Assembly: GCA_036558645.1 (NCBI GenBank)
Contig: DATBFG010000072.1
Coordinates: forward strand, 62,001 to 126,000
Direction of reading: 5' to 3'
Source of the DNA: DATBFG01 sp036558645
GTDB taxonomy: Bacteria; Acidobacteriota; Terriglobia; Terriglobales; Acidobacteriaceae
Length of the DNA stretch: 64,000 nt
Shown: piece after piece, positions 34,927 through 43,769 of the stretch
Numbering within the stretch: position 1 is the first letter of the stretch
How the letters are laid out: the number at the start of each line of letters is the position of its first letter
Translations under genes and position numbers: made by a program
The notes under the pieces: model-generated
Seen by the model: only the letters and a program-made list of their open reading frames with translations
Told to the model about the DNA's origin: nothing
The model's database searches: none

Positions 34927-36159
34927 TTACTGGCCGGCGCGGACGGGCGAAATCAGCAGACGGCTGGAAGCCTTTTTCTTTGAGTCCTTGTCGTGCTGAT
35001 AAACCAGATCGAGCGATCCTTCATTGCTAGTGGAGGCATCTGCCAGCATCGTCGCCAGGGAACGGAAGGAGCGTCCGAGATCCTGACTCTCGTGGAAAGC
35101 AACCGGTGAACCCCTATCGATAGCGGGAGCGAGCAGTTGATAATTGTTTGGAATCTTCCACAGCAGTTTACAGTTGGTGCCGGCCTCGACGTCTTCTTCG
35201 GAAAACCCCGGAATCTTCTTATAACGATTGAGCACCAGACGCACGCGTCCGTTGGTGGTTCCTTCTTCGAGGAAGGTTCGAATTCTGCTCGCACTCCAGA
35301 GCGATACGACGTCGGTCTGTGCCACGAGGAGCACGGCATTCGACAAATCAGCCAACAGACGCCCGGTTTGATCGAATCGGCCGGAGCAATCTACCACAAC
35401 ATAACGGAAATTTGAGACCAGGAGATCGAACAAGCGGGCTAATTCGCCGGCGGTTGGAGCCAGCGATTGCGGCTGTTGCGGACCAGCCAAAAGTTGCATT
35501 CCGTTCTTACATTGGGTCAGCAGGCCTTCGAGCAGTGAGGAATCGAGCCGATGAAGGTTTTGCAGGGCATCGGCGATGCCGAATGAGGGACGCACGTTCA
35601 AATGCAGTGCAGCGTGTCCCAGGGACGCGAAGTCAACCAGGAGCACGCGTCCGTGGAGCTCCTGCAAGGCGATGGCGGTATTGACTGCAATAGTGGTTGC
35701 CCCAGCCCCGCCCTTGGCGTTGGCCACAGTAAACACGCGGGCGCGACCGGTCGTAGCGCGCATCTTGCCGCGCACTGCGGCAAAACGATTGAAGGCCTCA
35801 AGAAGGCCTTCCGAGGGCGTATTCCTTTCAATGTATTCGCCCGCGCCGGCGCGCATGGCGGAGACAATCGTCGGAGGATGCACCATTTCGCCGGCAGCAA
35901 AAATGCCAATGTCAGTGGTGTTGGCGCGGATTAATTCGATGGCATGGATGGCGCGGTCAGCGTTCTCGGGGCCGACATCCACAAGCACGACTTCTGCCCG
36001 AACATCCTGAATTTGGCGTAACACAGGGTCGGCAGGGCCGCCTGGGAATCCCAAATGGCCAAAAACAGTGCGACCCATCTGAGTGGCGTCGACGCGCTGT
36101 TGAAGCGTGGCCAGTCTCTCCCGGTCTTCGGTAAGGATCGCGACCGCTAAGCCGTGCAT
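34927..36159 (-). CDS. CpaE-like ParA/MinD-family ATPase
   Basis: 410 residues. A receiver-like domain (about 1-125; VVLVDVGPENADRA with D61) is followed by a MinD/ParA ATPase domain with deviant Walker A ANAKGGAGATTIAVN (K149-T156), VLLVDFASLGHAALHLNV and VVVDCSGRFDQ. This is the CpaE/TadZ layout, which places pilus or secretion machinery at the cell pole. No other tad/cpa genes are in the window, so it is an isolated copy here. Its C-terminal tail is Ser/Lys-rich. Confidence 0.87.
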   Translation of the reverse strand: MHGLAVAILTEDRERLATLQQRVDATQMGRTVFGHLGFPGGPADPVLRQIQDVRAEVVLVDVGPENADRAIHAIELIRANTTDIGIFAAGEMVHPPTIVSAMRAGAGEYIERNTPSEGLLEAFNRFAAVRGKMRATTGRARVFTVANAKGGAGATTIAVNTAIALQELHGRVLLVDFASLGHAALHLNVRPSFGIADALQNLHRLDSSLLEGLLTQCKNGMQLLAGPQQPQSLAPTAGELARLFDLLVSNFRYVVVDCSGRFDQTGRLLADLSNAVLLVAQTDVVSLWSASRIRTFLEEGTTNGRVRLVLNRYKKIPGFSEEDVEAGTNCKLLWKIPNNYQLLAPAIDRGSPVAFHESQDLGRSFRSLATMLADASTSNEGSLDLVYQHDKDSKKKASSRLLISPVRAGQ

Positions 36160-36443
36160 GGCTGGAATCTCAATTCAAGTGCGTTACGAGCATGTTATGA
36201 AGGGACGGTGTCAAGAGCCAAGTGACTACAGTAACCAGCTAGGACCCTTAACGGCTGATATCCCTTCCCAAAACAAAACCAGTTTGCTAGTGGAACATTC
36301 GGGCTGATATGCAACAGGAGCCGCAACTGAGGTGTCATCCTGTGTTCGGTATTCTAGCAAAAAAACAACGAAGGTGCGCATTAGGACTGGAACTCCAGAA
36401 TGCCTGCCAGGCGCGGCTTTTATGGATGGACGAAGCAGCGTGG

Positions 36444-36863
36444 CTAGACCAGGGGGTCTAGCTTTGGGGCATCGGGTTCCGGCTCAACCGACGGCGAAAC
36501 CCGAGCGAAACCTTTGGCTACATCCAAGGCATTATTCCGTTCCGGCAAGAATTCATAACCGTCGAGCCGCACGGCCACTCCGCACTTGCTGCCGCCCGAC
36601 GAAGATACCCGCGTGACTCTACCCTGACAGCGAACCCGCATATTCTCCGCGAGGGTGACCTCGGACGGCATCACCAGGGTCAGTTCAATTGTGTCTCCAG
36701 GAGCCAGCGGAAAGTCGGTATAGAGAAGCGCTCCTCGAGCACTCAGGTCCTGAGTGAAACCGCTTCCCTCCTGATCGCGGTTTGACAGCTTGATTCCCAC
36801 GGGGAGATGAAATTCGAATCTCTGCGCCGCGCGCCTTTCGAGTTGAACCGGTTCCATGTTCAT
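36444..36863 (-). CDS. PilZ domain protein
   Basis: 139 residues. The PilZ signatures are R11-A-A-Q-R15 (ERRAAQRFEF) and D-L-S-A-R-G around 39-44, so c-di-GMP binding is expected. The domain ends near residue 110 (CGVAVRLDGYEFLPER) and a 25-residue Pro/acidic tail follows. It resembles the PilZ protein at 6293-6616, especially in the LELPIKI/FHLPVGI and RCQGRV stretches, and is probably a paralogue. It is a single gene near the CpaE-like gene. Confidence 0.85.
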   Translation of the reverse strand: MNMEPVQLERRAAQRFEFHLPVGIKLSNRDQEGSGFTQDLSARGALLYTDFPLAPGDTIELTLVMPSEVTLAENMRVRCQGRVTRVSSSGGSKCGVAVRLDGYEFLPERNNALDVAKGFARVSPSVEPEPDAPKLDPLV

Positions 36864-37138
36864 ACGTTCTCCACGCGGCTATGCCGTCTGGAAATGGGAT
36901 GCAACTGGCGACACCGTGGGCCGGTTTCCTTTTCTACACGTGGATAACGGAACAAAACGGCTGGCTGGCATATCGGCCACTATACTAGCCAGGGCGGTGA
37001 GACCGTCCGAATCGGAGACAAATCTTAACCACGCAAACTGTACCTCAGGTAGCTTTGCTTTGGAAGGAGTTAATTTCACCAGGCAAGGAGAAATTTCCTG
37101 GATGGAACATGGTAAGTGCTTGACGCATCGGCAGCAAT

Positions 37139-38530
37139 TTGAGCAGCATCAAAAACTTGAGACTGAACGTGCCTGATTTGACCAGCCCAAGCGGAAAGGG
37201 AAACGAAGCAAGCCCAAGTTATTCATCTTCCACAACATCAGGCTCACTGCCTACGGTGCTGCGAGCCCTCAAGCATCGCAATTTCCAGCTTTTTTTCAGT
37301 GGGCAGCTGATTTCGCTGATTGGTACGTGGATGCAAAGTATCGGAGAGTCCTGGCTTGTTTACCGGCTGACTGGTTCCTCACTTTTGCTGGGATCAGTGG
37401 GTTTTGCCAGCCAGATTCCCGTTTTCCTCGTCGCCCCAATCGGCGGGATCGTGGCGGACCGGTATGATCGACGAAAGATCGTTATCGGCACGCAGATCGC
37501 CTCCATGCTACTGGCATCAACGCTGGCCACTCTCACGCTGACCCACACGATTCGCGTATGGCACATCTTCATCCTGGCATCGCTACTGGGCGTGGTGAAT
37601 GCTTTCGATATTCCGGGGCGACAGGCCTTTCTGGTGGATATGGTTGGCAAAGAAGACTTGATGAATGCGATCGCGCTCAACTCCTCCATGTTTAATGGTG
37701 CCCGTATCGTTGGCCCTGCGATAGGCGGAATTCTGGTTGCGCGTATTGGCGAGGGTTGGTGTTTCTTTTCAAACGCGGTGAGCTACATTGCGGTGATCAT
37801 CGGGTTGGTTCTGATGCGGGTTTCGCGGCGCGAATACAAGGGCCCTGCGGGGTCGCATTTGGCACACATCATTGAGGGTTTTCGCTTCGCGCGCCGCACT
37901 GGGCCTATTCGCGCCATCTTGCTGCTGCTGGGCTTGGTCAGCCTTGTGGCTATGCCTTACACGGTGCTTATGCCGATCTTCGCCGATCGCATCCTTCACG
38001 TCGGTGCGCGAGGCTTGGGAATTCTCATGGGGGCGACCGGGGTGGGAGCCTTGCTGGGGGCGCTGACGCTGGCCTCCCGGACTGGGGTTCGCGGTCTTGG
38101 CCGCTGGGTGGCCTTCTCCTGTGGAGGGTTCGCCCTTTTTCTGGCGATGTTCTCTCTATCTCGCCTTTTTTGGCTTTCAGCCGGCCTGCTGGTGCCCGTG
38201 GGGTTCTGCATGATGCTGCAGATGTCCTCGTCCAACACCCTGATCCAGTCCATGGTCCCTGACCAGCTGCGGGGACGCGTCATGGCGCTTTATTCCATGA
38301 TGTTCATGGGCATGGCTCCGTTCGGTGCATTTTTCGGAGGCGCATTGGCCGACCGCATCGGCGCGCCGCGGACCATCCTGTTAGGAGCTGTGGCGGCGGT
38401 GGGCGGCGCGATCTGGTTTGGTTGGAAATTGCCACAAATCCGTGTGGAAGCTCGTAGGCTGATTGTGGCGCAAGCTATTGCTGGGGGGGAACCTGCCGTC
38501 GAAATGACGACTCGAGTGGTGGAAGATTGA
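37139..38530 (+). CDS. MFS transporter (EntS-like exporter family)
   Basis: 463 residues from a TTG at 37139; a GTG at 37169 is an alternative start. Twelve membrane helices of the MFS-3/EntS branch are visible. Motifs include FFSGQLISLIGTWMQSIGESWLVYRLTGS, GGIVADRYDRRKIVIGTQ and LNSSMFNGARIVGPAIGGILV. Members export siderophores or drugs by proton exchange. The central cytoplasmic loop SRREYKGPAGSHLAHIIEGFRFARR is typical. There is no siderophore gene nearby, so the substrate is unknown. Confidence 0.92.
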   Translation: MSSIKNLRLNVPDLTSPSGKGNEASPSYSSSTTSGSLPTVLRALKHRNFQLFFSGQLISLIGTWMQSIGESWLVYRLTGSSLLLGSVGFASQIPVFLVAPIGGIVADRYDRRKIVIGTQIASMLLASTLATLTLTHTIRVWHIFILASLLGVVNAFDIPGRQAFLVDMVGKEDLMNAIALNSSMFNGARIVGPAIGGILVARIGEGWCFFSNAVSYIAVIIGLVLMRVSRREYKGPAGSHLAHIIEGFRFARRTGPIRAILLLLGLVSLVAMPYTVLMPIFADRILHVGARGLGILMGATGVGALLGALTLASRTGVRGLGRWVAFSCGGFALFLAMFSLSRLFWLSAGLLVPVGFCMMLQMSSSNTLIQSMVPDQLRGRVMALYSMMFMGMAPFGAFFGGALADRIGAPRTILLGAVAAVGGAIWFGWKLPQIRVEARRLIVAQAIAGGEPAVEMTTRVVED

Positions 38531-38677
38531 TAAAGACAATGTGTGAATGGATGATTAGGAGTATTTGCCAGCGATTGGCGTGATGCGGCATCCTTTTTTC
38601 GCAATCGATTGGGACATTCTGTCTTCTCGTACGTATATATCTGGTATTCCATTTTTCGTCCGTCGCGAAGGGGAAAG

Positions 38678-40003
38678 ATGATGAGGCACTCCCAGCTGTT
38701 CTGCAGCTTGGCGTTAATCTCGCTGTTGTTACTGCCGTTCTTCGTTATTGCACAGCCGACACCGGGTCAGCGTCCGGCCACGGCCACACCCGATGTAATT
38801 CCAATTCCTCCGGAAGCGAAGGCCTCGCCGGATTTCAATGTTGACGCCGCAACCAATGCCTATCTGGCGCAGATGCCCGCTGAGTCACGAGCGAAGTCCG
38901 ATGCATACTTTGAGGGCGGATACTGGCTGATTCTCTGGGACTTTTTGTACGGCGCGGCTATCAGCCTTTTATTGCTAAATCTGCGCTGGTCGGCGAAGAT
39001 GCGCGACCTTGCCGAGCGCGTCACCAGGTTCAAGTGGGTGCACACATTCGTCTATTGGGCGGAATACTTAATTGTGACAACGATACTAGGGTTTCCGCTT
39101 GCCGTTTATGAGGGCTTCACACGCGAATGGAAGTATGGTTTGGCGACGCAAACATTCGGGCAATGGATGGGAGATCAGGTCAAGGGGTTACTGGTTGCAT
39201 TGATTCTCGGTGGGGTTCTGGTTGTTCCCTTGTTCGGAATCGTGCGCAAGACCCAGCGCACATGGTGGGCCTGGGGCGCGCTTGTCTTCACGGTCTTCAC
39301 CGCTTTTGTCGCGCTGATCGCGCCTGTGTTCATTTTTCCGATTTTCAACAAGATCACAAAATTGGAAGATCCGAAGGTGACAATCCCCATCCTCAGTATG
39401 GCCCGTGCTAATGGGATCCCAGCGCACGATGTCTATGAGATCGATGCTTCCCGGCAGACAACGCGCATGAGCGCGAACGTGAGCGGTGTTGGCAACACGA
39501 TGCGTATCACGATGAATGACAACCTGCTGAAGCGAGGATCGCTGGAAGAGATCGAATCCGTCATGGGACATGAGATGGGCCACTATGTCCTGAACCATGT
39601 GTACAAGGGGATTGTTTTCTTCGGCGTCATGTATTTCATCGGCTTTGGGTTGCTATATGTTGCGATCAACCGTTCGTTAGCACGCTGGGGCGAAAAGTGG
39701 CAGATTCGCGGCATCGGTGACACGGCCGTCTTGCCATTGGTAGCGCTTTGGGCTACTTTCTTTTCTTTTCTCGCCACTCCGGTGCAGAACACACTCATTC
39801 GAGTACAGGAGCATGAGGCCGATATGTATGGGTTGAACGCCAGCGCACAGCCCGATGGGTTTGCACAGGCTGCGATTCACCTAGGGGAGTATAGAAAGAT
39901 GAGCCCGGGAAAATGGGAAGAGATTATTCTCTTTGATCATCCCAGCGGACGGAATCGCATTCACGACGCTATGCAATGGAAGGCGGAACACTTGAAACAA
40001 TGA
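38678..40003 (+). CDS. M48 metalloprotease, CAAX-protease 1-like
   Basis: 441 residues from the ATG at 38678 (AAGGGGAAAG upstream). A signal/membrane start (LFCSLALISLLLLPFFVIAQ), five or more membrane helices and the zinc motif VMGHEMGHYVLNH are present, with a downstream Glu (EHEADMYGLNAS) as third ligand. This matches Ste24/HtpX-like M48 peptidases, close to CAAX prenyl protease 1 in length and layout. It would cleave membrane-linked proteins. Prenylated CAAX substrates are not expected in bacteria, so quality control is the likely role. Confidence 0.9.
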   Translation: MMRHSQLFCSLALISLLLLPFFVIAQPTPGQRPATATPDVIPIPPEAKASPDFNVDAATNAYLAQMPAESRAKSDAYFEGGYWLILWDFLYGAAISLLLLNLRWSAKMRDLAERVTRFKWVHTFVYWAEYLIVTTILGFPLAVYEGFTREWKYGLATQTFGQWMGDQVKGLLVALILGGVLVVPLFGIVRKTQRTWWAWGALVFTVFTAFVALIAPVFIFPIFNKITKLEDPKVTIPILSMARANGIPAHDVYEIDASRQTTRMSANVSGVGNTMRITMNDNLLKRGSLEEIESVMGHEMGHYVLNHVYKGIVFFGVMYFIGFGLLYVAINRSLARWGEKWQIRGIGDTAVLPLVALWATFFSFLATPVQNTLIRVQEHEADMYGLNASAQPDGFAQAAIHLGEYRKMSPGKWEEIILFDHPSGRNRIHDAMQWKAEHLKQ

Positions 40004-40005
40004 AG

Positions 40006-40030
40006 GCCGGCGGGACGCCGGCGCTACGTC
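40006..40030 (+). repeat. REP copy 1 (plus orientation)
   Basis: GCCGGCGGGACGCCGGC followed by GCTACGTC: a short hairpin-forming palindrome. It matches the copy at 40750-40774 with one difference, and the copy at 40110-40131 in inverted form. It lies just after the M48 gene. Confidence 0.8.
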
Positions 40031-40109
40031 GGGATTAGCCCGCGATGATGAGTCGGCACAACGGCGATGTTACCGAGAAATGTGGTTGTCGCCGTGCATG
40101 TTAAGTCAG

Positions 40110-40131
40110 GTAGCGCCGGCGTCTCGCCGGC
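40110..40131 (-). repeat. REP copy 2 (minus orientation)
   Basis: GTAGCGCCGGCGTCTCGCCGGC, the inverted form of the REP element. Together with copy 1 it makes a REPIN-like pair about 80 bases apart, downstream of the RAYT gene. Confidence 0.8.
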
Positions 40132-40135
40132 ACCA

Positions 40136-40744
40136 CTATGTTGTAGGAGCCGAGCGAATCCAAATCCAACGCCACCCGTGGAGCTTTGCCTTGACAGGAT
40201 TTTCCACGACGTAGCGAACAACTCTTTCCAGGTCGGCCTCGTTTCTCACCACGTGATCGTAGTATTCGCGTTGCCAAAATTCTCCACCACGATTCAATGT
40301 TTCATTGATTTTCTTAGCGGTGAATGATTTCCACGAGTGAAGGACAGACGATAGGGCAGTGTGCCTCTCGAGCTTAAGAACGACGTGCACATGATTTGGC
40401 ATGATGCACCAGGCGATTAGCTGATAGCGTTCTCCATCGAAATGCCGAAGTGCTTCTGCAACTACTGCGGCAATATTCGGCTTGGCTAAATGGCACGCGC
40501 CCTCTCCGGCGTCCAGATATTTGTCTACCACTTGCAGGCGGGCGAGACGATGCTCTTCCGAAATGTTTAACTGCCGATCGTTTTGTTCCGCGGTACGAAG
40601 AATGTCTTCACGTAGCGACTCCAGATACGAGACGACTTTCGCAGGTAGGGCGTCTGCTGTGCGGAAGGTGACGAAATAGACAGAACCAGTTCTTTCCCAA
40701 TGCGGAAGATAACCACGCGAGCGTATGTTGATGTCCTCGGACAT
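40136..40744 (-). CDS. REP-associated tyrosine transposase (RAYT)
   Basis: 202 residues of the Y1-transposase (IS200-like) RAYT class. The HUH motif is in MPNHVHVV and the catalytic Tyr lies in FWQREYYDHVVRN. The opening GYLPHWERTGSVYFVTFRTAD is usual for these proteins. RAYTs are domesticated single-copy enzymes that act on REP sequences. The gene is flanked by three REP copies: one directly upstream of its start and an inverted pair downstream. Confidence 0.93.
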   Translation of the reverse strand: MSEDINIRSRGYLPHWERTGSVYFVTFRTADALPAKVVSYLESLREDILRTAEQNDRQLNISEEHRLARLQVVDKYLDAGEGACHLAKPNIAAVVAEALRHFDGERYQLIAWCIMPNHVHVVLKLERHTALSSVLHSWKSFTAKKINETLNRGGEFWQREYYDHVVRNEADLERVVRYVVENPVKAKLHGWRWIWIRSAPTT

Positions 40745-40749
40745 GAGTT

Positions 40750-40774
40750 GCCGGCGAGACGCCGGCGCTACGTC
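40750..40774 (+). repeat. REP copy 3, upstream of the RAYT gene
   Basis: GCCGGCGAGACGCCGGC then GCTACGTC, adjacent to the RAYT start. Same orientation as copy 1. Confidence 0.8.
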
Positions 40775-40789
40775 TCGGTGGAAGGGGCT

Positions 40790-41386
40790 CTACTCTTGCG
40801 AAAAGTCGGCGGCACTATCTATCCCAGCATATGCAAGTGAGCCATCCTGTGTTGCATTTCCGTAGGCAAGTCCTCTCTCAAAGGCCTGCAGATTCAATTC
40901 ACGAAAGCTTGGTGGCACCGAGTCCGCCACGGCCATGCGAACTGCCTCGGCTGAGAGCAGTCCTGTCGAAGCCGTCACAAATCCCACCATCACCGCGTTG
41001 AGCACCATCCGCTTTCCAAGTTCTTCTGCGATGCGCGTGGCAGGAATGCTGAGAACCTTGACCTCTGGCGGGAGTTGGGTGACCCGCACCAGGTCTTGCT
41101 CGACGATCAAGGTGCCACCGTGCTTCAACTCGGGAGCGAATCTTCCGTAGGCTTCCTGTGACATGACAACAAGAATGTCCGGATGCGTGACGTAGGGATA
41201 GAGAACCGGTGTGTCGGAAATGATGAGTTGGGCGCTACACGCTCCGCCACGCGCTTCGGGGCCGAAGCTCTGTGTCATGGTAGCGAAACCTTCTTGGTAG
41301 ATCGATGCCGCCTTGCCCAGGATGATTGCGGATAAGATCACGCCCTGGCCACCGAAGCCCGCGATGCGAATCTCTGTCAGCTGCAT
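40790..41386 (-). CDS. korC: 2-oxoacid:ferredoxin oxidoreductase, gamma subunit
   Basis: 198 residues from the ATG at 41386, just after the beta-subunit stop. The gamma-subunit signatures are IRIAGFGGQGVILSAIILGKAA, TQSFGPEARGGACSAQLIIS and MVLNAVMVGFVTASTGLL. The subunit completes the enzyme that converts 2-oxoglutarate (or a related 2-oxoacid) and CoA to the acyl-CoA, passing electrons to ferredoxin. The order ferredoxin, alpha, beta, gamma matches KorDABC. The Kor assignment over other 2-oxoacid enzymes is likely but not certain. Confidence 0.9.
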   Translation of the reverse strand: MQLTEIRIAGFGGQGVILSAIILGKAASIYQEGFATMTQSFGPEARGGACSAQLIISDTPVLYPYVTHPDILVVMSQEAYGRFAPELKHGGTLIVEQDLVRVTQLPPEVKVLSIPATRIAEELGKRMVLNAVMVGFVTASTGLLSAEAVRMAVADSVPPSFRELNLQAFERGLAYGNATQDGSLAYAGIDSAADFSQE

Positions 41387-41387
41387 A

Positions 41388-42242
41388 TCATCTCTTCTCT
41401 TCTTGCTCGACGTATCGATCACCCAAGGATTCCGAAAGCCGATTATGTACCAAGCCCTGGTAGTCAGGGCGGTCGCAATCTACAAATTTGCCGACGATGA
41501 TTTCACCGGTCATGGTGAGGCCTACGTCGCTGGTTCGTGCACCATTGCACACCTTGCTCTTTTCTTTGTAGTACTTCATGGTGTCCAGTCCATCGCCGAG
41601 CTTGTTGCGTCTTTGATAAAGCGTCGGACAGGGCGAGATGATTTCAATGAATGAGAAGCCTTTCTTGCGGAAGGCTTCGCTCATGGCGCGTGCGAGTTGA
41701 CGGACATGAAATGTTGTCCAGCGAGCCACGTAGACCGCGCCGGCTGCTTCCACGAGGTGGGGGAGGTTGAATGCTGGTTCGCAAGTTCCGTAGGGCGATG
41801 TCGATGTGATGGCGTGATCTGGGGTCGTGGGTGCGGTCTGGCCGCCCGTCATGGCGTAAATCAGATTGTTCACACAGATGACCTTGAGATCGATGTTGCG
41901 ACGGGCAGCATGAATCAGGTGATTGCCGCCAATTGCCGAGAGATCGCCATCCCCTGAATACACCACGACATTAAGTTTGGGATTGGCGAGCTTCAATCCT
42001 GTGGCGAAGGGAATGGCGCGTCCATGCGTGGTGTGAAATGAGTCGAGTTTCACGTAGCCAGCGACGCGTCCGGTGCAGCCGATACCGGAGACCAGGGCGA
42101 CATTCTGGAGATCAGCTTTCGATTCGATGAGCGCCCGCGCAAAGCAATTCACGGTAGTTCCGATGCCGCATCCGGGACACCATATGTGGGGCATGCGATC
42201 CGTGCGGAGGAAAGCCTCGACTGGATTGTCCACAGTGCTCAT
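41388..42242 (-). CDS. korB: 2-oxoacid:ferredoxin oxidoreductase, beta subunit (TPP-binding)
   Basis: 284 residues from the ATG at 42242, which overlaps the alpha stop (ATGA). The TPP/Mg motif is VVYSGDGDLSAIGGNHLIHAARRNIDLKVICVNN. The WCPGCGIG and GIGCTGRVAGY Cys motifs bind the 4Fe-4S cluster of the beta chain. It works with alpha in catalysis of oxidative decarboxylation. The upstream extension in frame overlaps korA and is not used. Confidence 0.93.
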   Translation of the reverse strand: MSTVDNPVEAFLRTDRMPHIWCPGCGIGTTVNCFARALIESKADLQNVALVSGIGCTGRVAGYVKLDSFHTTHGRAIPFATGLKLANPKLNVVVYSGDGDLSAIGGNHLIHAARRNIDLKVICVNNLIYAMTGGQTAPTTPDHAITSTSPYGTCEPAFNLPHLVEAAGAVYVARWTTFHVRQLARAMSEAFRKKGFSFIEIISPCPTLYQRRNKLGDGLDTMKYYKEKSKVCNGARTSDVGLTMTGEIIVGKFVDCDRPDYQGLVHNRLSESLGDRYVEQEEKR

Positions 42243-43396
42243 CGACTCGCCTCCACGATCACATTCAAGATGTCTGCCGGACTGTGTACGCTTCCGCCCG
42301 CGTGCGGAACTGGGAACGTTCGTGCCCGTCCAGCCGCTGCGCGCTCGACCTCGTGAACCATCTGTCCGAGATTGAGTTCCGGAACTACGAATGCCTTGAC
42401 GGTTTTTGAGAGTTCCCGAATGCGCTTCTCTGGGAACGGCCAAGCCGTCAGCAGGCGCAGCTTTCCGACGCGCAGTCCCTGGCCTCGTGCCAAGTCGATT
42501 GCCCGCTGCGCAACGCGAGAGGTAATTCCGTAGGAGACGACCACTACATCCGCTCCGTCCGTGGCCTCTTCTTCAATGCGAACGATGCGATCGGCGGCGT
42601 TGCGAATCTTGTTTTGCAGACGTTTGATTAATTTGTCCTGAACGGTTGGAGTCATGTTGGGATATCCACGTTCGTCGTGAGTCAGTCCGGTTACATGGAA
42701 TTTGTATCCCTCTCCAGCATGCGCCATTTCGGGGACGAGATCGCCATTTGAGGCATAGGGAAGATACTCTTCGATAGAGACCTTGGTGTGACGGCGGGGA
42801 GTAACCTCGATCAGCTCTGCCGGCGGAATGACGACCTTCTCCGTCATGTGCCCGACAACTTCGTCCATCATGAACATGACAGGGACGCGAAATTCTTCCG
42901 CCAGGTTGAACGCTGTGATCGTAAGGTCGAAGCATTCCTGAGGAGAGTTTGGACAGAGCGCGATGATCTCGTAGTCTCCGTGCGAACCCCAGCGCGCCTG
43001 CATCATGTCGGCCTGGGCTGGAAGAGTGGGAAGTCCCGTGGAAGGCCCGCCACGCTGCACGTCCACGAACACGCAGGGTGTCTCCGTCATCGCGGCATAT
43101 CCGATGTGCTCCATCATGAGCGAGAAGCCGGGGCCTGACGTGACCGTAAATGCCTTCGCTCCGCCCCACACTGCGCCTTGTAATGCGATGGAGGCTGCGA
43201 GTTCGTCTTCCATCTGAATGAAATTTCCGCCTACGGTGGGGACGCGAGCGGCAAAGCGCTCCACAACCTCAGTAGAAGGCGTGATCGGGTAACCTGAGGC
43301 GAAACGGGCTCCTGCGGCGAGTGCACCTTCACAACAGGCGTGATCGCCATCGAGGAAATGTGTGCCTGTTAAAACTCCGTGCGGATCCGCCTTCAC
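42239..43396 (-). CDS. korA: 2-oxoacid:ferredoxin oxidoreductase, alpha subunit
   Basis: 385 residues from a GTG at 43396 with GGAGGTGA five bases ahead. Substrate-side motifs include ACCEGALAAGARFASGYPITPSTE, FIQMEDELAASIALQGAVWGGAKAFTVTSGPG and QRGGPSTGLPTLPAQADMMQARWGSHGD, all typical of the alpha chain. The start overlaps the ferredoxin stop by four bases. With beta and gamma it forms the core enzyme. Confidence 0.93.
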   Translation of the reverse strand: MKADPHGVLTGTHFLDGDHACCEGALAAGARFASGYPITPSTEVVERFAARVPTVGGNFIQMEDELAASIALQGAVWGGAKAFTVTSGPGFSLMMEHIGYAAMTETPCVFVDVQRGGPSTGLPTLPAQADMMQARWGSHGDYEIIALCPNSPQECFDLTITAFNLAEEFRVPVMFMMDEVVGHMTEKVVIPPAELIEVTPRRHTKVSIEEYLPYASNGDLVPEMAHAGEGYKFHVTGLTHDERGYPNMTPTVQDKLIKRLQNKIRNAADRIVRIEEEATDGADVVVVSYGITSRVAQRAIDLARGQGLRVGKLRLLTAWPFPEKRIRELSKTVKAFVVPELNLGQMVHEVERAAAGRARTFPVPHAGGSVHSPADILNVIVEASR

Positions 43397-43620
43397 TTTT
43401 CACCTCCAGGGATGCGGGTGCCGTGGATGGCGAAATCCGGGCAATACATTCCACAGAGATCGCAACCACTACACTTCTCGGGATGAACGACATGCGGCGG
43501 ATGGTATCCCTTGGAATTGAAGGCCGAGGAGAGCGCAAGCACTTTGGTGGGACAAAACTCCACGCAAAATTGGCATGCCTTGCAACGCTCGACGATGATG
43601 GAAACCCGTCCTTTTGGCAC
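43393..43620 (-). CDS. korD: 2x[4Fe-4S] ferredoxin subunit of the oxidoreductase
   Basis: 75 residues, starting GTG with GGGGG nearby. Two cluster motifs are visible: CKACQFCVEFCP and CSGCDLCGMYCP. Its stop overlaps the alpha start, so it is the first gene of the korDABC unit and supplies the electron-transfer delta subunit. Confidence 0.93.
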   Translation of the reverse strand: MPKGRVSIIVERCKACQFCVEFCPTKVLALSSAFNSKGYHPPHVVHPEKCSGCDLCGMYCPDFAIHGTRIPGGEK

Positions 43621-43661
43621 GTATCCCCCTGCTTTCGAAGGTGAATAAATTATCGAGGCGA

Positions 43662-43712
43662 TCTCTCTCAGTGTGGTGTGATGGCGGTCACGAACCGATG
43701 TGACCGAGAGAG
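43662..43712 (-). promoter_or_regulatory. Nested inverted repeat upstream of korDABC
   Basis: CGGTCAC (43685-43691) pairs with GTGACCG (43700-43706), and an outer CTCTCTC/GAGAGAG pair encloses it. It lies in the promoter or leader of the kor operon. It could be an operator or a leader hairpin. Confidence 0.35.
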
Positions 43713-43715
43713 CAC

Positions 43716-43745
43716 GAAAAAACGGCTCCGGAAGTCCGGAGCCGT
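43716..43745 (-). terminator. Rho-independent terminator of the Oar-like receptor gene
   Basis: On the minus strand a perfect 10-bp GC-rich stem (ACGGCTCCGG / CCGGAGCCGT, four-base loop) is followed by six T bases. It lies about 25 bases after the receptor stop. Confidence 0.9.
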
Positions 43746-43769
43746 CTGAAGTTGAAACCTTCCTTCAGC

